Notes: a model not told the origin generated them from the letters alone. DNA of 64,000 nt from Sulfurospirillum cavolei (GCF_000813325.1 NZ_BBQE01000009.1); one strand, 5' to 3'; counted from the first letter of the stretch, positions 33,795 through 43,345 are shown. Program-made: numbers and translations.

Positions 33795-35059
33795 TTTATA
33801 TTGAAGATATTGCAGCAGACGAAGTGTTGGACAGTAGGGGAAATCCTACCGTACGCGCTACGGTCACCTTGAGCGACGGTACGAGCGCAAGCGCAATCGT
33901 TCCAAGCGGTGCAAGTACGGGCAAACGCGAAGCGTTAGAGCTTCGAGACGGCGATAATCGCTATATGGGCAAAGGCGTATTAAAAGCTTGCGAAAACGTG
34001 AACGGCGAAATTTCGGACGAGTTAATCGGGCTTAGTCCGTTTAATCAAGCCGTGATCGATCAAGCGATGAAAACGCTTGACGGTACGGACAATTACGGAC
34101 GTTTAGGTGCCAATGCGGTTTTGGGCGTTTCAATGGCGGTCGCACGTGCGGCGGCGTTGAGTTTAGATATTCCTTTGTACCGCTATTTGGGCGGTAGCAA
34201 TGCGATGACGCTTCCTACGCCGATGTTTAACATTATCAACGGCGGTAGCCACGCCAACAACAGCGTCGATTTCCAAGAATATATGATTATGCCTTTAAAT
34301 TTCGAGAGCTTTACCGAAGCACTTCGTGCGGCGACCGAAGTGTACCATCATTTGAAAAAATTAATCGCGGCGATGGGCGAGAGTACGGCTTTGGGCGATG
34401 AGGGCGGCTTTGCTCCGAATCTCAAAGATAACGAAGAGCCGATTAAAGTGATTATGGAAGCGATTGAAAAAGCGGGCTACAAACCCGGTATCGATATTGC
34501 GATTGCACTGGATGTTGCAAGTAGCGAGCTGGTCTGTGAAGGCGGTTACCGACTCGAATCCGAAAAACGAACGCTCAGCAGTGCCGAAATGGTGACGTAT
34601 TATGAAAACCTCTGCGCAAAATATCCGATCGTTTCCATCGAAGACGGTTTGAGCGAAGACGACTGGGAAGGCTGGAAACTCTTGACAGAGAGACTCGGTG
34701 CTAAAGTCCAACTCGTCGGCGACGATCTTTTTGTTACCAATAAAAAAATCTTAGCCGAAGGTATTGCTAAAGGTATCGGTAATGCCATTTTAATTAAACC
34801 GAACCAAATCGGTACCGTTACCGAGACGATGCAAACCGTTCGTTTGGCGCAACGTAATAACTATAAATGTATTATGAGCCATCGAAGCGGAGAGAGTGAA
34901 GACGCGTTTATTGCCGATTTCGCGGTAGCTCTCAATACGGGCGAAATCAAAACGGGAGCAACGGCGCGCGGCGAGCGAACGGCAAAATACAATCGCTTGC
35001 TTGCAATCGATAACGAACTTGTCGTAGGCGAGTATATCGGTAAAGAACTCTTTGTTTAA
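33791..35059 (+). CDS. eno: enolase
   Basis: A 422-residue glycolytic enzyme converting 2-phosphoglycerate to phosphoenolpyruvate. 'DSRGNPTVRATV', 'GGSHANNSVDFQEYMIMP', 'ALGDEGGFAPNL', 'QLVGDDLFVTN' and 'MSHRSGESEDAFIADFAV' are the expected motifs, with metal ligands and the catalytic Lys ('ILIKPNQIGT'). Overlaps recA by 4 bases and the next gene by 1. Confidence 0.98.
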   Translation: MIYIEDIAADEVLDSRGNPTVRATVTLSDGTSASAIVPSGASTGKREALELRDGDNRYMGKGVLKACENVNGEISDELIGLSPFNQAVIDQAMKTLDGTDNYGRLGANAVLGVSMAVARAAALSLDIPLYRYLGGSNAMTLPTPMFNIINGGSHANNSVDFQEYMIMPLNFESFTEALRAATEVYHHLKKLIAAMGESTALGDEGGFAPNLKDNEEPIKVIMEAIEKAGYKPGIDIAIALDVASSELVCEGGYRLESEKRTLSSAEMVTYYENLCAKYPIVSIEDGLSEDDWEGWKLLTERLGAKVQLVGDDLFVTNKKILAEGIAKGIGNAILIKPNQIGTVTETMQTVRLAQRNNYKCIMSHRSGESEDAFIADFAVALNTGEIKTGATARGERTAKYNRLLAIDNELVVGEYIGKELFV

Positions 35060-35334
35060 TGAGCGATGTTTTAGACGAATTTGAAGACGAAAAAGAAGAA
35101 GAGGGCGGAACGGCTCTCTTCTCTTTGAAAATTTTGGGTTTGGTCGTCGTCGTAGTGGGTTTCGGTCTTTATATCGGAGACGTGCTTTTCGGTAAAAGTT
35201 CGTTAGACGTCTTACTTAATCTTCAGGCCGATAAAGATACCCTAAGCGTCAAGATTCAAAGCCTTAAAGAAGAGAATGCGGTGTTACAAAAAGAGTATTT
35301 CGAGCTTAGGCAGTTAGACCCCGATAAACGCTAA
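35059..35334 (+). CDS. DivIC/FtsB-like septum protein
   Basis: A 91-residue protein with an acidic N-terminal tail (residues 1-17), one TM helix (about 22-44) and a coiled coil (about 55-82), the layout of FtsB/DivIC cell-division proteins. Sequence similarity in this family is low, so the call rests on layout and on the place after eno, where Campylobacterota carry such a gene. Translation is coupled to eno by a one-base overlap. Confidence 0.7.
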   Translation: MSDVLDEFEDEKEEEGGTALFSLKILGLVVVVVGFGLYIGDVLFGKSSLDVLLNLQADKDTLSVKIQSLKEENAVLQKEYFELRQLDPDKR

Positions 35335-35347
35335 ATAAGGAGAGCAG

Positions 35348-36055
35348 ATGCGCAAGGTTCTTTGGCTTTTACTATCACTTTTTATGATTGCAGAAGCGAG
35401 GGAAAATCCTTTCGAATCCGCCGAATCCAAAACGATCGGGAAAGCAACGCAAGTCGAAGAAACGCGTACGGATTTTTCCACCGCTTCCGTTACGCTTCCC
35501 TCCAGTGCGCGTATTTTACGCAGTCTTACCCTTACGTTCCAAAACCTTGACGGCTCGATCAGCGAAGAGATCGTCGCCATCGATCAAACTATCGATTGGC
35601 ATCAACCCCTAATCCTCTCGGCGCAAAAAGCAGCACCTTTGAAAGAAACCAAAGAGTCCAATACCACGCAAGCCCTCGTTAACGCCATCAAAGAGAAAAA
35701 AGAAGAAGCTCCCAAAAGCGTTACGTTACCGAAGATAACGACTCCTAAAAAAGAACCCGATCCTTTAAAATTTAACACTACGTTGGCTTTAAGCGTGAAC
35801 GGTAACGAGATTTCTATTTTTACGCAAGATACGAAAGTGCGCGATTTTTTGATTGCCGATCCGTATAAAGTCGTCGTTGATTTTAAAAAGAACAATACGC
35901 TTGCCACGCAAACGTTGACGATTGCGCAAGCTCCTTTCGTTTCGGCGACGCTTGGCGGGCATGACGGATTTTACAGGGTGGCGATTTTGCTAGACGGGCA
36001 TTATCGGTACGATATTTTGCCTTTTAACGGCGGGTATGTGATTAAACTCAAATAA
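35348..36055 (+). CDS. AMIN domain protein
   Basis: A 235-residue secreted protein with a signal peptide ending AEA (residue 16), a Ser/Thr/Lys-rich middle and a C-terminal AMIN domain (about 135-235: 'LSVNGNEISIFTQDTKVRDFLIADPYKVVVDFKKN'). AMIN domains bind peptidoglycan and localise amidases or secretins; here no catalytic domain is attached. The recA-eno-divIC-AMIN order is conserved in Campylobacter as I recall. A strong terminator follows at 36106. Confidence 0.82.
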   Translation: MRKVLWLLLSLFMIAEARENPFESAESKTIGKATQVEETRTDFSTASVTLPSSARILRSLTLTFQNLDGSISEEIVAIDQTIDWHQPLILSAQKAAPLKETKESNTTQALVNAIKEKKEEAPKSVTLPKITTPKKEPDPLKFNTTLALSVNGNEISIFTQDTKVRDFLIADPYKVVVDFKKNNTLATQTLTIAQAPFVSATLGGHDGFYRVAILLDGHYRYDILPFNGGYVIKLK

Positions 36056-36105
36056 ATTTGCGTTGATTCTTTTTGACATGTCGGAAAGAAAATGAAAAAG
36101 AGTGA

Positions 36106-36136
36106 GTGACATGTAAGGAAAATCCTTACATGTCAC
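36106..36136. terminator. terminator hairpin made of two inverted TTACATGT motifs
   Basis: GTGACATGTAAGGA, loop AAA, then the exact reverse complement, followed by a run of five T. It lies between the convergent AMIN-domain and gltA genes and is built from two inverted motif copies like the one at 3784. A further GACATGTC copy lies at 36075-36082. Confidence 0.9.
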
Positions 36137-36139
36137 TTT

Positions 36140-37426
36140 TTAAAGTTCGTATTTGGGTGTTCTCTCAAGCGGTCCTAAGTAGTGTTGTCGCGGTCGGGCG
36201 ATTTTCATATCGGGTTGCTCTTTGAGTTCGATCCATTGCGCGATCCATCCGGGTGTTCGACCGATAACGAAAATAACCGCAAACATCTCTTTGGGGATTT
36301 TGAGTGCCTGCAAAATGAGTCCGGAATAAAAATCGATATTCGGATAGAGTTTACGCTTGATAAAATAGTCGTCGTTTAAGGCGATCTCTTCGATACGATG
36401 CGCAACCGCCATCAATTCGGTATCCAACGCCAAATCGCTTACCAATTGTTTTTGAAGGTTTTTCAAAATCGTCGCACGGGGATCAAAGTTTTTATACACC
36501 CTATGCCCGAAGCCCATCAATCGAAACGGATCGTTAGGGTCTTTGGCTTTCGCGATAAATTTATCGACGTTTTCGACTTTACCGATCATCTCTAATTGGC
36601 GAATGACCGATTCGTTTGCACCGCCGTGGGCTCGACCCCATAAGGCTCCGATACCGGCACTGATAGCCGCGTAAGGATGCGTATGGGTGGACGCAACGAC
36701 GCGAACCGCCGTCGTGGAAGCGTTTTGCTCATGATCGGCGTGCAAAGTAAAAATCGTATCGAGTGCTTTGACTTCGATCGGTTTGAGATCGATATGATGG
36801 TGCGGATAGCCTCGCAACATGTACAAGAAGTTTTCGGTAAATCCTTTATCCAAATCGGGATAGATAATCGGGAGCCCTTGCGAATAACGGTACGAAAATG
36901 CCGCAATCGTAGGAATTTTTGCAACGACGCGGTGCGCCATCTCTTTCACTTGATCGGGCGAATCCAAATCCAAGTGATCAAAATAAAAAGCCGAAAGTGC
37001 GGAGACCGCCGCCGAGAGAATCGCCATCGGATGCGCGTTGTCCGGAAACGCGTCGAAGAGTTTTCGCATACTTTCATGAATAAACGAACGTTTTTTGAGT
37101 TCCATTAAAAAGTTTTTGTATTCGTCTTTAGAGGGTAACTCTTTGTGCAAAAGTAGATACGCCGTATCCAAAAAAGATTTTTTCGTCGCCAAATATTCGA
37201 TATCGTATCCTCGATACATCAATTTGCCGATATCGCCGTCGATGTACGTGATGCGTGAGCGACAGCTTGCGGTTGAGGTAAATCCGCGATCGAGCGTAAA
37301 CATTCCCGTTTCGGGATAAAACGTAGAGATATCCACGACATCGGGTCCCATCGTAGATTTTAAAATCGGAAATTCAAAAGTTTTACCCGTACGGTTGTCG
37401 GTCAGGCTAATAGAATCTTTACTCAT
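36140..37426 (-). CDS. gltA: citrate synthase
   Basis: A 428-residue type II citrate synthase. Substrate and catalytic residues are visible in 'LHADHEQNASTTAVRVVAST' (His), 'GALWGRAHGGANE' (His) and 'MGFGHRVYKNFDPRA' (His, Arg), with the catalytic Asp in 'NIDFYSGLIL'. It makes citrate from oxaloacetate and acetyl-CoA. ATG at 37426 is preferred over 37432 because AAAGG is then spaced about six bases away. Confidence 0.97.
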   Translation of the reverse strand: MSKDSISLTDNRTGKTFEFPILKSTMGPDVVDISTFYPETGMFTLDRGFTSTASCRSRITYIDGDIGKLMYRGYDIEYLATKKSFLDTAYLLLHKELPSKDEYKNFLMELKKRSFIHESMRKLFDAFPDNAHPMAILSAAVSALSAFYFDHLDLDSPDQVKEMAHRVVAKIPTIAAFSYRYSQGLPIIYPDLDKGFTENFLYMLRGYPHHHIDLKPIEVKALDTIFTLHADHEQNASTTAVRVVASTHTHPYAAISAGIGALWGRAHGGANESVIRQLEMIGKVENVDKFIAKAKDPNDPFRLMGFGHRVYKNFDPRATILKNLQKQLVSDLALDTELMAVAHRIEEIALNDDYFIKRKLYPNIDFYSGLILQALKIPKEMFAVIFVIGRTPGWIAQWIELKEQPDMKIARPRQHYLGPLERTPKYEL

Positions 37427-37602
37427 ACGCATCCTTTTTCAAATAATAATTTATTATATCAAATCTTTCGTTTCGCAGATAGTCTAAATTGTAAGCACAA
37501 TTGAATTAGAGAGAAGATGATTTAAAAAGTTAGTTCAAAAATTTTAGAATAGGCTTCGCGCAAAATGGAGTATGAGTACAATCAACGCATGCGACACAGG
37601 CA

Positions 37603-37660
37603 TAAACCGTTGCGCACAAAGCCTAAAATGCCTCTTTCAAGCATTGCGCGCAACGGTTTA
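37603..37660. other. large inverted repeat downstream of bioB
   Basis: TAAACCGTTGCGC at 37603-37615 and its exact reverse complement at 37648-37660 enclose a 32-base loop. It lies 23 bases after the bioB stop codon on the minus strand. No T tract follows, so it may be an mRNA 3' end structure rather than an intrinsic terminator. Confidence 0.6.
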
Positions 37661-37682
37661 TCGTGCATCGTTTTTGAAGGTT

Positions 37683-38525
37683 TTAGGCATGACATGTACG
37701 GGCAATTTCGTAGCCTAAGCGTTCGATCATCGCACGATCGCGCTCAGGCAGTTCCCCTTTGGTCGTGAGGTAATCGCCGATGACGATCGCGTCCGCACCC
37801 GCTTCGAAAATATCGCATTCGGGCGAAAAGGTCGTCTCTCTCCCGCCCGCGATCATTAAGCGCGTTTGCGGAAGGGCTTGGCGTATTTGCCGAAGAATAG
37901 TCAATGCCTCTTTTTCGCTTAGGTGCGCCGTTTGAAGCGGCAATGCCGCATTATGGATAAAAAAGTTGATCGGCATCGTAAAAGGGTTGAGCGATTGAAC
38001 ACTTTGAATGAACGCTTGGCGGTCTTCTTCGCTCTCTCCTAGCCCGAAAATACCTCCGCTACAAAGTGCTAGTCCCGCTTCTTTCGCATTAAGACAGGTT
38101 TGGTAACGCGCTTCCCACGAATGCGTCGTACAAATGCGTTCGTAAAAGGCTTGAGAGGTTTCGAGATTATGGTTATAGGCGTCAATGCCGGCACATTTAA
38201 GCGTTTTAAGTTGATCGACGCCGGCGATGCCGTTACAGGCGATGAGATGAATGTCTTGAAGTTCTGCTTTGATCGCACGTGCGGCGTCACAGACGTAGGC
38301 GAGTTTTTTATCGTCCAATCCTAAGCCCGAAGTCACCAAACAAAAGCCGATCGCACCGTTTTTTGCCGCATTTTTTGCTTCAAAAACGATTTGTTCGATT
38401 GATTTGTATTTGTAATGCGCAATATCGGCTCGATGATGCGCGCTTTGCGTACAAAAGCCGCAATCTTCCGCACAACTTCCGCTAGAGATATTACTAATAG
38501 CACATAAAAAGATGGATTTTTTCAT
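37683..38525 (-). CDS. bioB: biotin synthase
   Basis: A 280-residue radical SAM enzyme that inserts sulfur into dethiobiotin. The CxxxCxxC cluster is Cys18, Cys22, Cys25 in 'SCAEDCGFC', followed by 'TQSAHHRADI'. It is shorter than E. coli BioB (346) at both ends, as usual in Campylobacter. 'YNHNLETSQAFYERI' and 'CSGGIFGLGESEEDR' match the family. The last codons contain GACATGTACG. Confidence 0.93.
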   Translation of the reverse strand: MKKSIFLCAISNISSGSCAEDCGFCTQSAHHRADIAHYKYKSIEQIVFEAKNAAKNGAIGFCLVTSGLGLDDKKLAYVCDAARAIKAELQDIHLIACNGIAGVDQLKTLKCAGIDAYNHNLETSQAFYERICTTHSWEARYQTCLNAKEAGLALCSGGIFGLGESEEDRQAFIQSVQSLNPFTMPINFFIHNAALPLQTAHLSEKEALTILRQIRQALPQTRLMIAGGRETTFSPECDIFEAGADAIVIGDYLTTKGELPERDRAMIERLGYEIARTCHA

Positions 38526-38588
38526 AGACGGTATTTTCCTTCGTAATTAATAGAGTTTTGCAAGGAGACGCATTGAGCTAAAGAAGCC

Positions 38589-38609
38589 AAGACGCTTGTT
38601 AGGCGTCTT
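38589..38609 (-). terminator. terminator overlapping the topA stop codon
   Basis: On the minus strand AAGACGC, loop CTAACAA (containing the TAA stop), GCGTCTT, then a T-rich stretch. The hairpin thus includes the last codons of topA. Confidence 0.7.
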
Positions 38610-40683
38610 CTTTATGCTTGCATTTGATGCACTCAAAAATCTCTTTTTTACGCAGTTCGCGTTTTGCCATAATGTAGCCGCATTCGGGGCATTTTTTATC
38701 GGTCGGTTCGTAGTTGGAGATAAATTTGCACTTAGGATAGTTTCCGCAACCGAAAAATTTTCCGCGACGGGAACTTCGCTCGATAATCTCGCCTCCGCAT
38801 TCGGGACACGGAACGCTTAAGGTAATTTTTTCCTTCGGCGCGGCGGCGGTTGTTTTTTTGAGGTTTTGGGTGTACTTACATGTCGGATAGGTACTGCATG
38901 CGATAAACTCGCCGAAGCGTCCTTTGCGTCTAACGAGTTCTTTGCCGCACTTAGGGCACATTTCGCCGGTAAAAACGACCACTTTTTGGCTTTCGATGCC
39001 CGTTTTACCTTGAGTGACTTGCGCCTCAAACGGTTCGTAAAACTCCCATAAAATCGATTGCCAGTCCTCTTTATCTTCGGCGATAAGGTCTAAACGCTCT
39101 TCCATCGTCGAGGTAAACGAAGAATCGACGATTTGCGGAAAATGTTTTTCCAAAAGTTCGGTGACTTGAAACGCAATTTCGGTAGGAACGATCTGTTTTT
39201 TCTCGATGCCGATGTATTCGCGTGCGCTCAATACCGAAATCGTCGGTGCGTACGTCGAAGGACGGCCGATACCCAAACTTTCGAGCTTTTTGATCAAGCT
39301 TGCTTCGGAGTAGCGTGAAGGCGGTTCGGTAAAATGCTGATTGGCGTCTAATTTGCTGAGCGTGACGGTTTGCTGGAGTGAGAGGTTCGGAAGCAGTTTG
39401 TCTTTGTCGTTATCGCCGTACACTTTATAAAAGCCGTCGAAAAGAAGCTTTCTTCCCGTTGCTTTAAACTTCCCGTGCGTACTTTCAAAAACGAGGGTTT
39501 GCGACTCGAAACGCGCGTTGGTCATTTGAGATGCTAAAAAGCGATTGTAAATCAGCGCGTAGAGTTTGAACTCATCGGGTTTAAGGTACTCTTTGGCAAT
39601 TTCGGGCGTAAACGATAAAATGGTCGGACGAATCGCTTCGTGCGCCTCTTGCGCGCCTTTACTTTTGTTGGCGTAAAAGCGGGGTTTCTCCGGCAAATAA
39701 GCTTCGCCGTAGGCTTTTTGAATCGTTTCGCGCGCCGCATGAATCGCTTCTTGCGCAACGTTTAAAGAGTCGGTTCGCATGTATGTGATAACGCCCATCG
39801 TGCCTAAGTGCGTTTGCACGCCTTCATAAAGCGTTTGTGCCAAAATCATCGTTTTTTTAGGAGAGTATCCTAGCGAACTCGAAGCACTTTGTTGAAGCGT
39901 CGAGGTCATAAATGCCGGACTCGGAGAGCTTTCGCGCTCTTTCTTCTCAATCAACGCAACCTGAAAGTTCTCGTGAAGTAGCGTCTCTTTGATTGCCTTA
40001 GCGCGCGTCGCGTTTTGGATGCTCATTTTTTCGATTTTTTCGCCTTCAAACTCGATTAACGAGGCTTCGACGGTTTTGTTAAAGAGCGCATCGATGCTCC
40101 AAAACTCCTCTTCTTTAAACGCTCGGATCTCTTTTTCGCGATCGACGACGATTTTGAGCGTGGAGGATTGTACCCTGCCGGCACTGAGCCCCTTTTGGAT
40201 TTTAGAAGAGAGCAGGGGCGAGAGTTTATAACCGACGATACGGTCCAGCAATCGTCTGGCTTGTTGCGCGTTGATGCTGCTTTCGTCTAAGATGCGCGGA
40301 TGCTCTAATGCATGCGTGATGGCATGTTTGGTAATTTCGTGAAATACGATACGCGGCAAGCTTTTGGGGTCTTTTCCGATCGCCGTAGCGATGTGAAAGC
40401 CGATCGCCTCTCCTTCTCGGTCCTCATCGGTCGCGATATAGACTTGATCCGCTTCTTTTGCCAACTCTTTGATCTCTTTGACCACGCTTGCGTGATCTTT
40501 GGAGACGCGGTATTCGGGGATAAAGGCTTTATTTTCGATTTTGATACCGAAACTGCTTTTGGGAAGATCGCGAATATGACCCTTGGATGCGACAACCGTA
40601 TAGTTTTTGCCTAAAAAATTTTTAATCGTTTTTGCTTTTGTCGGGGATTCGACGATAATGAGATTTTTCACTAATTTTTCCAT
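38599..40683 (-). CDS. topA: DNA topoisomerase I
   Basis: A 694-residue type IA topoisomerase that relaxes negative supercoils. The Toprim domain opens 'NLIIVESPTKAKTI' with 'ATDEDREGEAIGFHI'; the active-site Tyr is in 'GVITYMRTDSLN'. Three C-terminal zinc-ribbon repeats (CPKCGKEL, CPECGGEI, CPECGYIM) bind single-stranded DNA. A TTACATGT motif lies just before its start (40686-40693) and another within it (38876-38883). Confidence 0.96.
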   Translation of the reverse strand: MEKLVKNLIIVESPTKAKTIKNFLGKNYTVVASKGHIRDLPKSSFGIKIENKAFIPEYRVSKDHASVVKEIKELAKEADQVYIATDEDREGEAIGFHIATAIGKDPKSLPRIVFHEITKHAITHALEHPRILDESSINAQQARRLLDRIVGYKLSPLLSSKIQKGLSAGRVQSSTLKIVVDREKEIRAFKEEEFWSIDALFNKTVEASLIEFEGEKIEKMSIQNATRAKAIKETLLHENFQVALIEKKERESSPSPAFMTSTLQQSASSSLGYSPKKTMILAQTLYEGVQTHLGTMGVITYMRTDSLNVAQEAIHAARETIQKAYGEAYLPEKPRFYANKSKGAQEAHEAIRPTILSFTPEIAKEYLKPDEFKLYALIYNRFLASQMTNARFESQTLVFESTHGKFKATGRKLLFDGFYKVYGDNDKDKLLPNLSLQQTVTLSKLDANQHFTEPPSRYSEASLIKKLESLGIGRPSTYAPTISVLSAREYIGIEKKQIVPTEIAFQVTELLEKHFPQIVDSSFTSTMEERLDLIAEDKEDWQSILWEFYEPFEAQVTQGKTGIESQKVVVFTGEMCPKCGKELVRRKGRFGEFIACSTYPTCKYTQNLKKTTAAAPKEKITLSVPCPECGGEIIERSSRRGKFFGCGNYPKCKFISNYEPTDKKCPECGYIMAKRELRKKEIFECIKCKHKEDA

Positions 40684-40750
40684 CTTTACATGTAAACATT
40701 TTTGCGTATTCTATCTAAAAAAAAATCTTTTGAAAACTATGCGTTAAAAC

Positions 40751-40777
40751 TAAAGTTTTTTTTGAGGGTGTCGATCT
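40751..40777 (+). promoter_or_regulatory. candidate sigma-28 (FliA) promoter of the flagellin gene
   Basis: TAAAGTTT at 40751-40758, an 11-base spacer and GTCGATCT at 40770-40777, close to the sigma-28 consensus TAAA / GCCGATAA. The flagellin ATG is 55 bases downstream with an AAAAGGA ribosome site. Confidence 0.7.
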
Positions 40778-40832
40778 TGTTTTCATCAAAGGCAAGGATG
40801 CCTGCGAAATACAAAAGATAAAAGGATTTATC

Positions 40833-43283
40833 ATGGGTTTCCGTATTAATACTAACACCGCTGCCTTGACGGCTCACACAAGTGCAACGATGAACAACAG
40901 AAGTTTGGACAACTCTCTTGCCAAACTTTCTTCAGGTCTTCGCATCAATAAAGCGGCAGATGACGCTTCAGGTCTTGCAATTGCAGACTCTTTGAGATCA
41001 CAAGCAAGTTCTTTGGCTCAAGCGGTCTCTAACGGTAACGATGCGATCGGTTTGATTCAAACGGCGGACGGTGCTCTTAACGAGTACTCTTCAATTCTTG
41101 ATACCATCAAAACCAAAGCTACACAAGCCGCAAGTGATGGTCAAAACTCTACAACACGTTTGGCGATCCAAAAAGATATCGATAAGTTGATGGAAGAGCT
41201 AAACATCATCGCTAAAACAACATCTTTCAACGGTCAAAAACTTCTTTCTGGTACTTTCAAAAATAAAGAGTTCCAGATGGGTGCAAATGCTAATGAAAGT
41301 GTTAAAGTCTCTATCGCTTCAGCAGAAACAAATCAAATCGGACAAACAAGCCGTGCTGTACTTAATGCTGGTAGTGATCAAGGTGGTGCGATTCAGCTTA
41401 CTTTAAAAAGTGCACAAACAGGAAAAAGTTTAACACTTAAAACTGTTGACATTCAGTATAACAATGACGTACAAAACGGTATGGGTGCTCTTGCTGATGA
41501 GATCAACCGTTATGCTGGTGAGACTGGAATTAGTGCAAAAGCTGTTGTAAGCTCTGCTGCTACCACTGCTGTTTCTGCAGGAGCAACAGGTAGTGACTTT
41601 GCTATCAATGGTGTTAACATTGGTGCTGTTAATGTTGCTGCTAATGACAACGATGGTACTCTTGTTAATGCCATTAACTCTAAAACAACTCAAACAGGTG
41701 TTACCGCATCTATGAGTAGTGATGGAAAACTTACATTGACAAGTGATGGTAGATCCATTAAAGTTGAAGGTGATACTTCTGTTCTTGGTGCAACTGCAAA
41801 AGAGATGAGTACGGTTGGTCATATTGAACTTGTTCAAAATGGTTCTTCTCAATTCCAAATTGAGGGAATTGGTGCGGGTGCAGTTGGTGCTAAAATTTAT
41901 ACATCTGGTACAACATCTATGCTTAAAGATTCTGTTTTAGCTGCTGGAAGTATTATTCAAGGCTCTAGTACCTTGAAAGCAGGAACAGAAATAGGTGGTA
42001 ATGTTTATACATCAACAACAAAAACAATGACACTTGATTCAACACTTAAAGCAGGCTCTATTTTAACATCTACTACGATTTTAAAAGCTGGCACGCAAAT
42101 GGGTGGTTCCGTAACTATATCAGCAACGGCAGCAACCCAAGCTTTAACGAAAGATATGTTGTTGACTGCAGGTAGTACTCTTGCTTCAAATACGGTTTTA
42201 GGTGCTGGTACTGTAATTCAACAAGACTTTACAGATGCTGCTTCTGTTGAACATAAAGCAGGTGAAGTATTAACTAGTACTGCAATAATTGCACCTGGCG
42301 GTCTAACACTTAGTAAAGATATGGTTTTAAAATATGATTCAGTCGCTGCAAATAACAGTAAAATTGCTACAGCTTCAATTGTTAATGTTGGTTCTATTCT
42401 TGGTGGTGATTTTGGTGTTGCCTCAGGTACGACAGTTACATTAGCACAAGATATGGTTGTAAAAGGTGGCTCAACATTAGGTGATGCTACCAAAGTTATG
42501 GCTGGTTCTGTTTTAGGCGGAGATATTATTACAACAGGTTCGACTACAACTTATTTGGCAACAAATCTAAAAGCAGGTTCAATTTTAGGTAGTAGCAGTA
42601 TGCTTGCGCAAGGTTCTACCATTGGTGGGCAAGTTACTGTTAATGGTAACACAAGTCTAACAGATGACATGACAATCAAAGCGGGTAGTACCTTAAAATT
42701 GGGTACAATATTTAAAGCGGGTACTATCTTAAATCAAGATATGAAATTAGCTACAGCACCAGCTTCAGCAGCCAGTGTTGATTTAAAAGCAGGTTCTGTT
42801 TTAACATCTGACATGTATGTTGGTAATGGTGCAAGTGATGCAATTACATTATCTGAAGATATGGTATTGCTTAAAGGTACTGGTACTGTAGGTGCTATTG
42901 GTGATTTGTCTACATTAATGCCTAATGATCAGAATTCAGGTAGTGTTGGGTTAAGTGATGAAGAGTTTACTAATCTTTCAGATATCAATGTAACGACCCT
43001 TGAAGGTGCAATGAAAGCAATCGATACTGTGAGTGCAGCAATCTCAAACCTTGATGCAATTCGTTCAGACTTAGGTTCTGTTCAAAATCAAGTTACAAGT
43101 ACGATTAATAACATCTCTGTAACACAAGTAAACGTTAAAGCGGCTGAATCTAACATCCGTGATGTTGACTTTGCTGCTGAGTCAGCGAACTTCTCTAAAT
43201 TTAACATTCTTGCTCAATCAGGAAGTTATGCAATGAGTCAAGCAAACTCTGTACAACAAAACGTACTTAAACTACTTCAGTAG
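40833..43283 (+). CDS. flaA: flagellin with a large hexapeptide-repeat central domain
   Basis: An 816-residue flagellin, about 1.5 times the usual length. The N-terminal D0/D1 part (1 to about 155, 'NTNTAALTAHTSATMNNRSL') and the C-terminal part (about 715-816, 'NVKAAESNIRDVDFAAESANFSK') are normal polymerisation domains. The centre, about residues 369-680, is made of hexads with a hydrophobic residue every sixth position (LKAGSI, LGSSSM, LAQGST, IGGQVT, IKAGST, LKLGTI), the pattern of a left-handed beta-helix. DNA of the middle is AT-rich with few CG dinucleotides, unlike neighbouring core genes. Sec-independent export through the flagellar channel is expected. Sigma-28 promoter upstream. 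Confidence 0.95.
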   Translation: MGFRINTNTAALTAHTSATMNNRSLDNSLAKLSSGLRINKAADDASGLAIADSLRSQASSLAQAVSNGNDAIGLIQTADGALNEYSSILDTIKTKATQAASDGQNSTTRLAIQKDIDKLMEELNIIAKTTSFNGQKLLSGTFKNKEFQMGANANESVKVSIASAETNQIGQTSRAVLNAGSDQGGAIQLTLKSAQTGKSLTLKTVDIQYNNDVQNGMGALADEINRYAGETGISAKAVVSSAATTAVSAGATGSDFAINGVNIGAVNVAANDNDGTLVNAINSKTTQTGVTASMSSDGKLTLTSDGRSIKVEGDTSVLGATAKEMSTVGHIELVQNGSSQFQIEGIGAGAVGAKIYTSGTTSMLKDSVLAAGSIIQGSSTLKAGTEIGGNVYTSTTKTMTLDSTLKAGSILTSTTILKAGTQMGGSVTISATAATQALTKDMLLTAGSTLASNTVLGAGTVIQQDFTDAASVEHKAGEVLTSTAIIAPGGLTLSKDMVLKYDSVAANNSKIATASIVNVGSILGGDFGVASGTTVTLAQDMVVKGGSTLGDATKVMAGSVLGGDIITTGSTTTYLATNLKAGSILGSSSMLAQGSTIGGQVTVNGNTSLTDDMTIKAGSTLKLGTIFKAGTILNQDMKLATAPASAASVDLKAGSVLTSDMYVGNGASDAITLSEDMVLLKGTGTVGAIGDLSTLMPNDQNSGSVGLSDEEFTNLSDINVTTLEGAMKAIDTVSAAISNLDAIRSDLGSVQNQVTSTINNISVTQVNVKAAESNIRDVDFAAESANFSKFNILAQSGSYAMSQANSVQQNVLKLLQ

Positions 43284-43308
43284 TCTAAGTGAATTAGCGT
43301 AAGTAGAT

Positions 43309-43332
43309 AAGTACATTTTTGAAAATGTACTT
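43309..43332. terminator. hairpin after flaA
   Basis: AAGTACATTTT, loop TG, then the reverse complement, 25 bases after the flagellin stop codon. First of two strong hairpins between the convergent flagellin and Maf genes. Confidence 0.75.
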
Positions 43333-43345
43333 ACTATAACTTACA

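Noticed and set aside
37565..37768. 67-codon plus-strand frame after gltA
   Set aside because: Runs through the inverted repeat and into the antisense of bioB; Arg/His-rich with no ribosome site.
42218..42493. Minus-strand frame inside the flagellin repeat region
   Set aside because: A by-product of the repetitive codons of flaA on the other strand; no start context.
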